The position numbers were made by a program, and so were the translations under genes. A stretch of DNA of 55,427 nt. Source: VRUE01 sp035997045. GTDB lineage: Bacteria; Actinomycetota; Thermoleophilia; Solirubrobacterales; 70-9. Below are positions 15,100 through 23,505 of the stretch, piece by piece. Where the stretch lies: positions 1-55,427 of the forward strand of contig DASYIY010000080.1 in the NCBI GenBank assembly GCA_035997045.1, read 5' to 3'. Position 1 is the first letter of the stretch. Each line of letters opens with the position of its first letter. The notes beneath the pieces are model-generated. The model made no database searches and was not told the DNA's origin. It saw nothing but the letters and a program-made list of their open reading frames with translations.

Positions 15100-15644
15100 A
15101 AGGGCAGCGTCTCGCCGACTTCGGCGAGGGTCGGCGCGGCCTTGTCGCGCTCGGAGAGCAGCGGCTCGCCGACCGGCCACTCGACGCCGACACCGGGGTC
15201 GTCCCAGGCGATGCCGGCCTCGGTGGCGGGGTCATAAACGCTGGAGCAGAGGTAGGTGACGTCGGCGACCTCGCTGAGCACGGCGAAGCCGTGGCCGAAG
15301 CCGACCGGGATGAAGAGCTGGCGGTGGGACTCGTCGTCGAGCTCATAGCCCTCCCACTGGCCGTAGGTGGGCGAGTCGCGGCGCAGGTCGACGGCGACGT
15401 CGAAGATCTTGCCGCGCGGGCAGCGGACCAGCTTCGCCTGGCCGGGCTCGGTCTGGAAGTGCAGGCCGCGAAGGGTGCCTTTGGAAGAGCGAGAGTGGTT
15501 GTGCTGGACGAACTCGGCCCCGACCCCGTGCTCGGCCCAGAGATCGCTGCGGTAGGTCTCGACCATGAAGCCGCGCTCGTCGCCGTGGACGGTCGGCTCG
15601 AGTAGGACGACGCCGTCGAGCTTTGTGGACAGTCGCTGGAGCAT
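15096..15644 (-). CDS. rmlC: dTDP-4-dehydrorhamnose 3,5-epimerase
   Basis: 182 residues beginning MLQRLSTKLDGVVLLEPTVH. The cupin epimerase signature is complete: GDERGFMVETYRSD, then FVQHNHSRSSKGTLRGLHFQ with the catalytic histidine in RGLHFQ, KLVRCPRGKIFDVAVDLR, and the later IPVGFGHGFAVLSE and YDPATEAGIAWDDP. It converts dTDP-4-keto-6-deoxyglucose to the L-lyxo epimer, the third step to dTDP-L-rhamnose, in the cytoplasm. It is the last gene of the operon; its ATG overlaps the TAA of rmlB (TAATG), giving translational coupling. The open frame extends to 15923, but inside rmlB. Confidence 0.97.
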   Translation of the reverse strand: MLQRLSTKLDGVVLLEPTVHGDERGFMVETYRSDLWAEHGVGAEFVQHNHSRSSKGTLRGLHFQTEPGQAKLVRCPRGKIFDVAVDLRRDSPTYGQWEGYELDDESHRQLFIPVGFGHGFAVLSEVADVTYLCSSVYDPATEAGIAWDDPGVGVEWPVGEPLLSERDKAAPTLAEVGETLPF

Positions 15645-16627
15645 TAGCCGAGCGTCTTGCCGTACTGCTTTTCGTAGTACTCGCGGTACTCGCCGGAGCG
15701 GATCGGTCCCCACCAGGCCTCGTTGTCGCGGTACCAGGCAACGGTCTTCTCCAGCCCCTCGGCGAAGTGGACCTGGGCCTCCCAGCCCAGCTGCTCCTTC
15801 AGCTTGGCTGAGGAGAGCGAGTAGCGACGGTCGTGGCCGGGACGATCGGCGACGTACTCGATCAGCGACTCGTCTTTGCCGGTCAGCCCGATCACACGCT
15901 TGATCACGTCGATGTTCTCGCACTCGTCGGGACCGCCGACGTTGTAGGCCTCGCCGGCCTTGCCCTTGGTCAGCACCGTGTGGATGCCGCGGCAGAAGTC
16001 CTCGACGTAGAGCCAGTTGCGGACCTGCTTGCCGTCGCCGTAGACCGGCAGCGAGTCGCCGTGCAGGGCGTTGAGCGTGATCAGCGGGATCAGCTTCTCA
16101 GGGTACTGGCGGGGACCGTAGTTGTTGGAGCCGCGCACGATCGAGGCGTCGATGCCGTAGGTGTGGACGTGAGCGGTGACCAGCAGATCGCCGGCGGTCT
16201 TGGTCGCCGAGTAGGGCGAGGAGGGGTCGAGCGGCGAGGTCTCGGTGAAGGAGCCCTCCTCGATCGAGCCGTAGACCTCGTCGGTGGAGACCTGCAGGTA
16301 GCGGCCGACGCCGAGCTCACGGGCGGCGTCCAGCAGCGTGCCGGTGCCGATCACGTGGGTGCGGGCAAAGGCGTCCTGATCGTCGATCGAGCGGTCGACG
16401 TGGGACTCGGCGGCGAAGTTGACGACGGCATCGCAGCCCTCCATCGCCTCGCGCACGACCTTGGGGTCCTCGATCGCGCCGACGACGAGGTCGGTCCCCT
16501 CGGGCAGGTTCTCGCGCCGGCCGGCGTAGGTGAGCTTGTCGAGCACCCGGACCTCGTGCTCGCCGCCGACGAGGCGGACATAGGTCGAGCCGATGAAACC
16601 GGCGGCTCCGGTGACGAGCAACTTCAT
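15644..16627 (-). CDS. rmlB: dTDP-glucose 4,6-dehydratase
   Basis: 327 residues from MKLLVTGAAGFIGSTYVRLV, an NAD-binding GxxGxxG motif. Further signatures are NFAAESHVDRSIDD, the STDEVYGSIEEGSFTETSPL catalytic segment, SPYSATKTAGDLL with the Tyr-x3-Lys pair, and SNNYGPRQYPEKLIPL. All are diagnostic of RmlB within the extended SDR family. It makes dTDP-4-keto-6-deoxyglucose from dTDP-glucose. The start overlaps the rmlD stop (ATGA), and the stop overlaps rmlC, so the three are tightly coupled. Length is normal; nothing odd. Confidence 0.98.
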   Translation of the reverse strand: MKLLVTGAAGFIGSTYVRLVGGEHEVRVLDKLTYAGRRENLPEGTDLVVGAIEDPKVVREAMEGCDAVVNFAAESHVDRSIDDQDAFARTHVIGTGTLLDAARELGVGRYLQVSTDEVYGSIEEGSFTETSPLDPSSPYSATKTAGDLLVTAHVHTYGIDASIVRGSNNYGPRQYPEKLIPLITLNALHGDSLPVYGDGKQVRNWLYVEDFCRGIHTVLTKGKAGEAYNVGGPDECENIDVIKRVIGLTGKDESLIEYVADRPGHDRRYSLSSAKLKEQLGWEAQVHFAEGLEKTVAWYRDNEAWWGPIRSGEYREYYEKQYGKTLG

Positions 16628-17478
16628 GCGATGGCCTCCTGGTCGGCGGAACGTTGGGAAAGGTAGGCGCGCAGACCGTCCTGCCAGGACGGCAGCTCGA
16701 TCGCGTGCTTGCGCTGGCTGGTCAGGACCGAGTAGGGCGGCCGCGGGGCGGGGCGGCCGAGCATCTCGGTGGTCGCCGAGAGCACCCGGCACTCGACCTC
16801 AGCCTGCTCGAAGATCTCGCGGGCGAAGTCATACCAGGAGCAGGCGCCGGCGGCGGCCATGTGGTGGATGCCGAACTCGATCCCCTCGATCAGCCGAACG
16901 ATGCCGGCGGCGAGGTGCCAGGTGTAGGTCGGCGAGCCGACCTGATCGCGCACGACCAGCACCTCGTTCTGGGTCGAGGCGAGGCGCAGCATCGTCTCGA
17001 CGAAGTTGGAGCCGCCGATGCCGAAGAGCCAGGAGGAGCGGACGACGAAGTGGCGCTTGTTGGCGGCGGCGGTCGCTTCCTCGCCGGCCAGCTTGGTGCG
17101 GCCGTAGGCGGAGATCGGCGCGGTCTGGTCGGTTTCGACGTAGGGCGCGCCCTTGGCGCCGTCGAAGACGTAATCGCTGGAGACGTAGACGACCGAGGCG
17201 CCGACCTTCGCCGCCGCGGCGGCGACGTAGCCGGCCGCGGTCGCGTTGACGGCGAGCGCCTCCTGCTCGGAGGCCTCGGCCCCGTCGACGTCGGTCCAGG
17301 CGGCGCAGTTGATCACCACGTCGGGCCGCTCGAGCTCGAACTTGGCGGTGACGGCCGCCCTCGCGGCGATGTCGAGCTCGCTGTGGCCGAAGCCGACCAC
17401 GTCGTGGCCAGCGTTGCCGGCAGCGAGCACGACATCGCGCCCGAGCATGCCGCCCGCGCCTGTGACAAGAACCTTCAT
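16624..17478 (-). CDS. rmlD: dTDP-4-dehydrorhamnose reductase
   Basis: 284 residues starting MKVLVTGAGGMLGRDVVLAA. It has the RmlD pattern: a dinucleotide motif GAGGMLGRD, INCAAWTDVDGAE, YVSSDYVFDGAKGAPY, and YGRTKLAGEEA, where the Tyr-x3-Lys catalytic pair is intact. It reduces the 4-keto group with NAD(P)H to finish dTDP-L-rhamnose. It lies between rmlA (40 bases upstream) and rmlB (4-base overlap) on the reverse strand. Order A-D-B-C differs from the classic enterobacterial B-D-A-C but is functionally complete. Confidence 0.97.
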   Translation of the reverse strand: MKVLVTGAGGMLGRDVVLAAGNAGHDVVGFGHSELDIAARAAVTAKFELERPDVVINCAAWTDVDGAEASEQEALAVNATAAGYVAAAAAKVGASVVYVSSDYVFDGAKGAPYVETDQTAPISAYGRTKLAGEEATAAANKRHFVVRSSWLFGIGGSNFVETMLRLASTQNEVLVVRDQVGSPTYTWHLAAGIVRLIEGIEFGIHHMAAAGACSWYDFAREIFEQAEVECRVLSATTEMLGRPAPRPPYSVLTSQRKHAIELPSWQDGLRAYLSQRSADQEAIA

Positions 17479-17518
17479 CTACTCAGCAACGATCTTCACT
17501 GCAAGGTCTTGCGCGCCA

Positions 17519-18595
17519 TCAGATGATCTTGATCTCCGACTTGTCGCCGACCAGCATCCGCAGCGTTTTCGGCATCCCGTCGCTGCGGGTCAGCTTGACT
17601 TCGCGGCCGAGCAGGCTGGCCTCCATGCGGGTGCCGAGGTCCTCGACGATCGAGCCGGCGAGGACGATCGAGTGCTCGACTTCGGAGCGGCGGATGCAGA
17701 CGTCGTCGCCGATCGAGGTGTAGGGGCCGACGTAGGCGTCCTCGATCCGGGCGCCGGCGCCGATCACGGCCGGGCCGCGCACGACCGAGCCCTTGATGAC
17801 GGCGCCTGGCTCGATGACGACGCGGCCCTCGATCTTCGAGGCCTCGTCGACCTCACCCTCAATCTTGGTCTCGATCTCCTCGAGCACGAGCCGGTTGGCC
17901 TCGAGCATGTCGGCGAGCTGGCCGGTGTCCTTCCACCAGCCGCTGACCACCTCCGAGCGCACGGTCTTGCCCTCTTCGATCAGGCTCTGGATCGCCTCGG
18001 TGATCTCCAGCTCGCCGCGCCAGGAGGGCTCGAGGGCGCGGGCGGCATCGAAGATCGGCGGGGCGAAGAGGTAGACGCCGACCAGGGCGAGGTTGGAGGG
18101 CGGATCTTTCGGCTTCTCGACCAGGCGCACGATCCGCTCCCCGTCCAGCTCGGCAACCCCGTAGGACTGCGGGTCGTCGACCGGCGTGAGCAGAATCAGC
18201 GCGTCGGGTTCCTCGGCACGGAAGGTGGAGACAAGGCCGCGCAGGCCATCGGCCAGCAGGTTGTCGCCGAGGTACATGACGAAGGGCGATCCGCCGATGA
18301 ACTCCTCTGCCGTAAGAACCGCGTGAGCGAGGCCGGCTGGCTTGTCCTGGACGATGTAGGTGATCTCGGCGCCAAAAGCGGAGCCGTCGCCGACCGCCTC
18401 GCGAATCTCGTCGCCGGTCTCCGGGGCGATGATGATGCCGATCTCGGTGACGCCGGCGTCGACCAGCGCCTCGATCCCGTAGAAGAGCACGGGCTTGTTG
18501 GCGACGGGCACCAGCTGCTTCGCCGAGGTGTGGGTGATCGGGCGCAGTCGCGTCCCGGCCCCGCCGGAGAGGATCAGGCCTTTGAGGTCTTGCAC
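17519..18595 (-). CDS. rmlA: Glucose-1-phosphate thymidylyltransferase (long form)
   Basis: 358 residues from a GTG at 18595, giving MQDLKGLILSGGAGTRLRPI, the nucleotidyltransferase P-loop. THTSAKQLVPVANKPVLFYG and a YLGDNLLADG metal-binding aspartate segment follow, then VEKPKDPPSNLALVGVYLF. The C-terminal ~110 residues are a left-handed beta-helix of hexapeptide repeats (VVIEPGAVIKGSVVRGPAVI). This marks the long StrD-like form rather than the ~290-residue RmlA. It couples dTTP and glucose-1-phosphate to dTDP-glucose, the first step of the rhamnose pathway. A longer reading with ATG further upstream is possible but overlaps the intergenic gap and lacks support. It lies 19 bases after the tandem GT2 gene. 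Confidence 0.93.
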   Translation of the reverse strand: MQDLKGLILSGGAGTRLRPITHTSAKQLVPVANKPVLFYGIEALVDAGVTEIGIIIAPETGDEIREAVGDGSAFGAEITYIVQDKPAGLAHAVLTAEEFIGGSPFVMYLGDNLLADGLRGLVSTFRAEEPDALILLTPVDDPQSYGVAELDGERIVRLVEKPKDPPSNLALVGVYLFAPPIFDAARALEPSWRGELEITEAIQSLIEEGKTVRSEVVSGWWKDTGQLADMLEANRLVLEEIETKIEGEVDEASKIEGRVVIEPGAVIKGSVVRGPAVIGAGARIEDAYVGPYTSIGDDVCIRRSEVEHSIVLAGSIVEDLGTRMEASLLGREVKLTRSDGMPKTLRMLVGDKSEIKII

Positions 18596-18614
18596 CGCGC
18601 GCAAGGCTATCTGT

Positions 18615-20228
18615 CTAGCGAGAGAGGCGGGCCTTGGCAAAGCGCGCGGCGCGGCGCGGCAGTCCCGGCCGGGGCTCGCCGTAGCGAAGGTTGGGATTGG
18701 AGTAGGGATCGGCGCCGATCACTGCGTGCCAACGCTCCCGCAGCATCGCCTTCTCCCAGTCGTTGACCTTGGTGTCCCGGCTCGATGACTCGAAGTGGTA
18801 GAGAACGGTGTCGGCGTCGTAGACGACCCGCATCCCCTGATCCCTCACAGCCAGGCAGTAATAGATGTCGTTGTAGTTGACTGGCAGCTCAACCGGGAAG
18901 CCCCCGACGCGTTCGAAGGCGTCGCGGGACGTCATCAGGCAGGCGCCCGTGACCGCAAGGTAGTTCTGGGTGACCAGCGCGTTGCGCGCGTAGCCGCTCA
19001 GCTCTCCCCCGACCCCCCGATAGACGTGCCCTGGCAGACCGCGCTCCAAGACGACGCCCGCGTGCTGGATCCGCTCGTCCTCCCAGCGCAGTTGCGCGCC
19101 GACCGCTCCGATCCCCGAGTGGCCGGAGTACATGACCATGCGCTCGATCCAGTCGGGCGTGACCACCTCCATATCGTCGTTGAGGAACAGCAGATGCTCG
19201 CCGCCGCTGTGTGCCGCGCCCAGGTTGACCTTGGCGGAGAAGTTGAACGGCTGGCCATAGCTGACGATCCGCAACCGATCGCCCCCGAGCCTCCCCAGTT
19301 GCTCCAGCGTTGCAGGGTCGGTCGAGTCATCGGCTACGCAAATGACCTCGTAGCGGTCATAGGTCGACGTCGCCAGGATGCTTCGCAGGCAATGCAGGAC
19401 GAGAACGGTGTCCGCGCCGCGGATCGCGCGGCGCTGGCCGCAGGTTGGGATGACGATGCTCACCATCGGCGCCGACGTCAGCGCCGGACGAAGTCGGCAC
19501 CCGCCGGGGCGCCCCGGGTCGGCCTCGACGCGAGCTGGCAAGCCGATGCGCTCGCAGTGCGCCTGCACCGCTTCCACGCGCGCCGGGTTGGACGTCGGCT
19601 CATCATCGGTCCTGCTCGCACGCCGGTGGTATAGAAGCTCGGGGACGTGCAGGATTGCGCGCGCCCGCTCGGTGATCCTGAGCGCGATGTCCCACTCCGC
19701 GGCACTGCCAAGCGAAGCGGGAAAGCTTCCCACCTCCTCCAGCAGAGACCTCCGGACAAAAGCGAGCCGGCCCGTGTACGGCTGAACCCGAAGCCGCTCC
19801 GGTGACCAGTCGGGCTTGAAGAAAGCGTTCGAATGGCGCCCCCCAGCGTCGATCTCGTCCTCGTCGGTGTAGACGAAATCGGCATCAGGCGTCCGCCGAA
19901 GCGCGGCGTCGACAGACTCCAGCGCCTTTCGGTGAAGTCGATCGCCGTCTCCGAGCAGGGCCACGAAGCTGCCTCGGGCCGTCGCCAACGCCCCCGCCGC
20001 TGCCGCTGCCGTCCCGCCGCCGTCCCGATAGCGAACCCGGACGCGCGAGTCCTCCCGCGCGACCCTGTCGAGGATCTCGCGAACCCGACGGCTGGAACCG
20101 TCCCCGGCGCATACGCAAAGCTCCCAGTCAGCGAAGTCCTGCCCCTGCACCGACGCGAGCATCCCTTCTAACATCGCCGGCGGCGGGTCGGAGACAGACG
20201 CGATGATCGAGAACCTGGGCTCGGGCAC
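18615..20228 (-). CDS. Two-domain GT2 glycosyltransferase
   Basis: 537 residues with two GT-A-like halves. The first (residues ~5-240) has FSIIASVSDPPPAMLEGML, a degenerate nucleotide region, YTDEDEIDAGGRHSNAFFKP and FKPDWSPERL. The second (~250-500) has MVSIVIPTCGQRRAI, VADDSTDPAT, PFNFSAKVNLGA, LFLNDDMEVVTPDWIERM with a D-x-D-like site, and the acceptor motif VTGACLMTSRDAFERVGGF. The second half looks catalytically complete. The TDEDEI and FKPDWSPE segments of the first half are typical of tandem GT2 proteins in rhamnan and O-antigen clusters. GTG start at 20228. Probably the first gene of the operon with rmlA-D-B-C, and thus a likely rhamnosyltransferase. No membrane helix seen. Confidence 0.88.
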   Translation of the reverse strand: MPEPRFSIIASVSDPPPAMLEGMLASVQGQDFADWELCVCAGDGSSRRVREILDRVAREDSRVRVRYRDGGGTAAAAAGALATARGSFVALLGDGDRLHRKALESVDAALRRTPDADFVYTDEDEIDAGGRHSNAFFKPDWSPERLRVQPYTGRLAFVRRSLLEEVGSFPASLGSAAEWDIALRITERARAILHVPELLYHRRASRTDDEPTSNPARVEAVQAHCERIGLPARVEADPGRPGGCRLRPALTSAPMVSIVIPTCGQRRAIRGADTVLVLHCLRSILATSTYDRYEVICVADDSTDPATLEQLGRLGGDRLRIVSYGQPFNFSAKVNLGAAHSGGEHLLFLNDDMEVVTPDWIERMVMYSGHSGIGAVGAQLRWEDERIQHAGVVLERGLPGHVYRGVGGELSGYARNALVTQNYLAVTGACLMTSRDAFERVGGFPVELPVNYNDIYYCLAVRDQGMRVVYDADTVLYHFESSSRDTKVNDWEKAMLRERWHAVIGADPYSNPNLRYGEPRPGLPRRAARFAKARLSR

Positions 20229-20287
20229 GCGCTACCGGACAATCGAGGAAGCCTGCACGGGACGGGGAAGGCTATCGTCGCGGACGC

Positions 20288-21145
20288 ATGAGCCCGGGAA
20301 CCGCAACGACGCCGATAGACGTCGTCATCGTCAACTGGAACACGGCCGAGGCCGCGATCGAGGCGGCCGGCGCCTACCTGCGGTCGGATTCGGTCGAGGC
20401 CCGGGTGACCGTCGCCGACAACGCATCACAACCCGAGCAGCGCCGACTGCTGGAGGAAGGCTGCCCTGAGGACGCCCGGCTCGTGCCGCACGGGGAGAAC
20501 CTCGGCTACGGACGGGCAGCCAACCTGGCTCTTGGGGATGGGATCGCCGACATGGTCTGTGTCAGCAACGCCGATGTCCTCCCCGAGCCAGGCGCGCTGG
20601 CGACACTTGCCGCGGTCGTTCGAGCGGAGGCGCGAGCCGGGATGGTTGGCCCCGCCTTCGGCGGCAAAACCGACCGCTACCACTCGCGGCTGCCGACCGG
20701 GCTGACGATGCTGGGGCGCATCTTCGCCGGCACGTTTTCCCGCGGTCCTGTCCCCCCTCCCCTGCCCGGGGAGGTGAAGGCAGTCGGCCAACCGTCGGGC
20801 GCCTGCTTTTTGATGCGCCGCGACACGTGGGAGCTCTTGGGAGGCTTCGACGATGGCTTCTTCCTCTGGTACGAGGACGTGGACCTGGCCAAACGCCTGC
20901 ACGACAAGGGCTATCGCAACCTCGTGGTCGGATCGGCACGGGTCGGGCATGTCGGCGCCGGCTCCTTTGCCCAGGTCGACCGCCCGCGCCAGCGAGCGAT
21001 ACGGCTCGCCTCGGTTGAGCGATACATCGACAAGCACCATCCGCGGCTCTCGACCTTCACCCCAGTGCTGCTTCGCCTCTCGAGGCGCCTCAGAGCAACG
21101 GCCCCGATGACGCCGGGGCAGCACCCCGGGGCGCACGGAGAGTGA
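20288..21145 (+). CDS. GT2-family glycosyltransferase
   Basis: 285 residues, start ATG at 20288. GT-A features in order: IDVVIVNWNTAEAAIEAA, VADNASQPEQRR, HGENLGYGRAANLAL, CVSNADVLPEPGAL (DxD-like, here N-A-D), then PSGACFLMRRDTWELLGGFD and FLWYEDVDLAKRLHDKGYR. This is the same subgroup as the other rhamnosyltransferase-like GT2 proteins of the locus. It is divergent from the tandem GT2 operon (59-base gap) and ends one base before the unknown membrane-anchored gene. The product should act in the cytoplasm on lipid-linked intermediates; donor and linkage are unknown. Confidence 0.92.
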   Translation: MSPGTATTPIDVVIVNWNTAEAAIEAAGAYLRSDSVEARVTVADNASQPEQRRLLEEGCPEDARLVPHGENLGYGRAANLALGDGIADMVCVSNADVLPEPGALATLAAVVRAEARAGMVGPAFGGKTDRYHSRLPTGLTMLGRIFAGTFSRGPVPPPLPGEVKAVGQPSGACFLMRRDTWELLGGFDDGFFLWYEDVDLAKRLHDKGYRNLVVGSARVGHVGAGSFAQVDRPRQRAIRLASVERYIDKHHPRLSTFTPVLLRLSRRLRATAPMTPGQHPGAHGE

Positions 21146-21146
21146 T

Positions 21147-22118
21147 GTGAGCCGCCTCAGGGCCGCCTTCCAGGGACGCAAGGGCGCCGTGCTGGCGGTT
21201 TCGCTGATCGTCTGGGCGCTGGCGCTGTTCGACTTGACCTTGCTGCCGAGGGTGTCCTCGCTGTACCTGGGGACGCTGCCGGCGAAGCGGATCGCGGGCG
21301 TGACGGTGGCGCCGGGGTCAGTGCTGCTGACCAGTACAGATCCCACCGGGCCGGCCAACCTCTGGGTTCTCAGTCGTGGCGATGCCGCAACCCGGGTTGT
21401 CGGAGTGCAGCTGGCGCCTTGGCATCACCGCCTGGGTGCGAGGACCAGACCCCCCGCAGTCGGCATGCGCGCGACCCTGCCTCCCTTCGACGGGAGGCCC
21501 GTGGATGTCGAAACGTGGCCAGGCGCTGGACCCGCGCTCTTCGTCGTCTCCTCTCCGCGCCGGTCCCCGACGCTGCGGCTCATCTCGCTGCGAACCGGAC
21601 GACCCCTGCTCGAATCCACGGTCCCACTACCGTTCCAAAAGAGCGACCTCAGGGACTTCTTCGTCGCCCGCTGGTCCGGGCCTCGCCCCGACCTCTTCGT
21701 GCTCGACCGCAACGTGAACCGGCGCAAGCCCTTGAGCCCTCGTCCTTGGGTGATCCGGGTCTACTCGGGTGAGTCGGGCTTTAAGAAACTTGTCCTCGAA
21801 AGCTCGATCAAGAGGCTGATATCGAAGCAACTCTCCCAGCGGAACTGGTGGCTGGACATCGGGGTCCGCCGCCCGCCGCAGCCAAGCCTCGTGCTGGTGA
21901 GCAGGGGGACGCAAACGGGCACTGGACAAACAGAGGTGCACACGCTCTCCGGACATTCCAGATTCCATCGCTTCACGCTCCACACCGGCACGGAACTCCC
22001 GGAACTGGACGGCTTGAACCAGCGCTTTGTCTTCCAGTCGGAACGGACAGGCGGCACCGTGCTCATGGCGCAGATCCATCATGGTCACCTAGGGCTGGTG
22101 CCGGTGCCGCTTCCCTGA
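21147..22118 (+). CDS. Membrane-anchored protein of unknown function
   Basis: 323 residues from a GTG that follows the previous TGA after one base, so it is coupled to the GT2 gene. One N-terminal hydrophobic helix (AVLAVSLIVWALALFDLTLL) anchors it and leaves the rest outside. The remaining ~285 residues are almost all beta-strand-like, with repeated short units such as GPALFVVSSPRRSPTLRLI, RPDLFVLDRNVNRRKP and QPSLVLVSRGTQTGTGQTEV. These resemble blades of a beta-propeller (the FG-GAP/VCBS style 'PDLFVLDRN' element), but calcium-binding DxDxDG loops are absent. I do not recognise a family. From context it may be an accessory of polysaccharide export or ligation. Confidence 0.7.
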   Translation: MSRLRAAFQGRKGAVLAVSLIVWALALFDLTLLPRVSSLYLGTLPAKRIAGVTVAPGSVLLTSTDPTGPANLWVLSRGDAATRVVGVQLAPWHHRLGARTRPPAVGMRATLPPFDGRPVDVETWPGAGPALFVVSSPRRSPTLRLISLRTGRPLLESTVPLPFQKSDLRDFFVARWSGPRPDLFVLDRNVNRRKPLSPRPWVIRVYSGESGFKKLVLESSIKRLISKQLSQRNWWLDIGVRRPPQPSLVLVSRGTQTGTGQTEVHTLSGHSRFHRFTLHTGTELPELDGLNQRFVFQSERTGGTVLMAQIHHGHLGLVPVPLP

Positions 22119-22119
22119 G

Positions 22120-23427
22120 CTAACCCGCTGGGGCCGGATCGGCGCGAGCGACCAGCGACAGACCGATCGCGACGCAGAGCATGCCGAAGCTCGACAGCAG
22201 GTAGGGATTGGTGGCGCTGGCAACCAGGATCCCGAGGATCGCCATCGCGCCCGCCAGCGGCGGCGCCCGCAGCGCACCCGTCGTGGCGTCTCGCAAACCC
22301 CGGCGAACGGCCGCCAGGGGCAGGGCGAGAACGGCAAGTAGCCCCAAGACGCCGATCTGGAAGAGGAGCTGCAGGTAGGTGAGCTCGTAGGACCAGGGTG
22401 CCGCAGGATCCCGTACGAAGCGCGGTCGCACGACCGTCCCGAGGCCGTCGCCGAACACCGGGTTCTGCTTGAACGCGTGCCAGAGCTTGGGCGCCTGCTG
22501 CTCGCGCTGGCCAGCCGAGTTGTCGGCCAGAAAGGACGGGCGGGGCAGAGCGCCGAAAAGCATCCCTACTCCAACCGCGACCCCGAGCACTGCGACGCCC
22601 GCGGTCAGACGCAGAATGAGCCGGCGCCGGCGCGCATCGAAATCCCTCCAGAGCACGGCCAGTAGGACGCCGGCGCAGACGATCGACATACCAAGCCAGA
22701 TGCCCCGCGTGTGCGAGAGGTAGGTGGCGGCGATCAGAAGCGCCAAGCCACCGGCCCTCATGCGCGAGGGGCCTAGCGAGGCCAGCTCGGCGAGCAGCAG
22801 CGCGGTGGCGACGATGAAAAGGACCTGGTTGCCGATGAAGACCCGAAAGCCGCCGGCGTTATCCCCGAAAACGCCCTTGAAGATGAGGAAGCTGGGGGTA
22901 TTGCCCGGATCTCCAATCAGGTAATGCGAAACGAAGAGAAGGACCGTGACCCCGCAGAGGGCAAGCACGGGCAGGAGCCAGAGGTCAACGCCGCGGCCGC
23001 CGTAGAGCCGGCGCGCGTCCAGGAGCGGGAAATAGAGCAGCAGGTAGACGAAGCGGCTGGCCTCCTGCATCGTCCAGGTCAGGCCGTGTATACCGGCCGA
23101 GTCCCCCCCGATCGCCTGCACGGCGCCGACGAGCGCCCAGAGCGCCGGGATCCCGATTGCGAAGAGCAAGACTGGGACCGCAAACTGGTAGTCGTGAAGC
23201 GCCCGGCGGCGGCCAACCTGCCACCACCAGGCCACCATCGCGCCCGCCACGAGGAACAGCTTGAGCGGGATCGGACCGAGGTAGGTGTCGTCGGTGAAGA
23301 GGGTGATGTAGGCGATTAGCACCGCCATCGAGACAACCCAGGCGCGCGGTCCAGGGGCGTGCCTGGAAGATCCGGCCGCCGAGGTCGCCTCCTGTTCCAT
23401 CGTCCCTTGCTTCAATGCGTTGTCCAT
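22120..23427 (-). CDS. O-antigen ligase/polymerase-family membrane protein
   Basis: 435 residues from the ATG at 23427, which has a good GGAGG eight bases upstream (a GTG two codons earlier is too close to it). About twelve hydrophobic helices fill the sequence. The best conserved part, AATYLSHTRGIWLGMSI, fits the Wzy_C/WaaL-type 'S-R-G' helix that precedes the large loop. The loop (LPRPSFLADNSAGQREQQ to YELTYLQLLFQIGVLGLLAV) ends with the E-L-T-Y-L...G-V-L-G element found in place of the usual H-S/N-x-Y-L. It is convergent with the unknown gene at 21147 and divergent from the flippase gene. The role would be polymerisation or ligation of lipid-linked glycan outside the membrane. Confidence 0.83.
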   Translation of the reverse strand: MDNALKQGTMEQEATSAAGSSRHAPGPRAWVVSMAVLIAYITLFTDDTYLGPIPLKLFLVAGAMVAWWWQVGRRRALHDYQFAVPVLLFAIGIPALWALVGAVQAIGGDSAGIHGLTWTMQEASRFVYLLLYFPLLDARRLYGGRGVDLWLLPVLALCGVTVLLFVSHYLIGDPGNTPSFLIFKGVFGDNAGGFRVFIGNQVLFIVATALLLAELASLGPSRMRAGGLALLIAATYLSHTRGIWLGMSIVCAGVLLAVLWRDFDARRRRLILRLTAGVAVLGVAVGVGMLFGALPRPSFLADNSAGQREQQAPKLWHAFKQNPVFGDGLGTVVRPRFVRDPAAPWSYELTYLQLLFQIGVLGLLAVLALPLAAVRRGLRDATTGALRAPPLAGAMAILGILVASATNPYLLSSFGMLCVAIGLSLVARADPAPAG

Positions 23428-23505
23428 GGCCACCGCCTCCAGACGCTATCGCCTGGAGGCCGGGTCAGACCCAGCGATGATTCGCAACCCAAGCGCGCAA
23501 ATCCG

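Noticed and set aside
17246..18766. Open frame of 506 codons on the plus strand
   Set aside because: Antisense to rmlA and rmlD, where all signature motifs are on the reverse strand.
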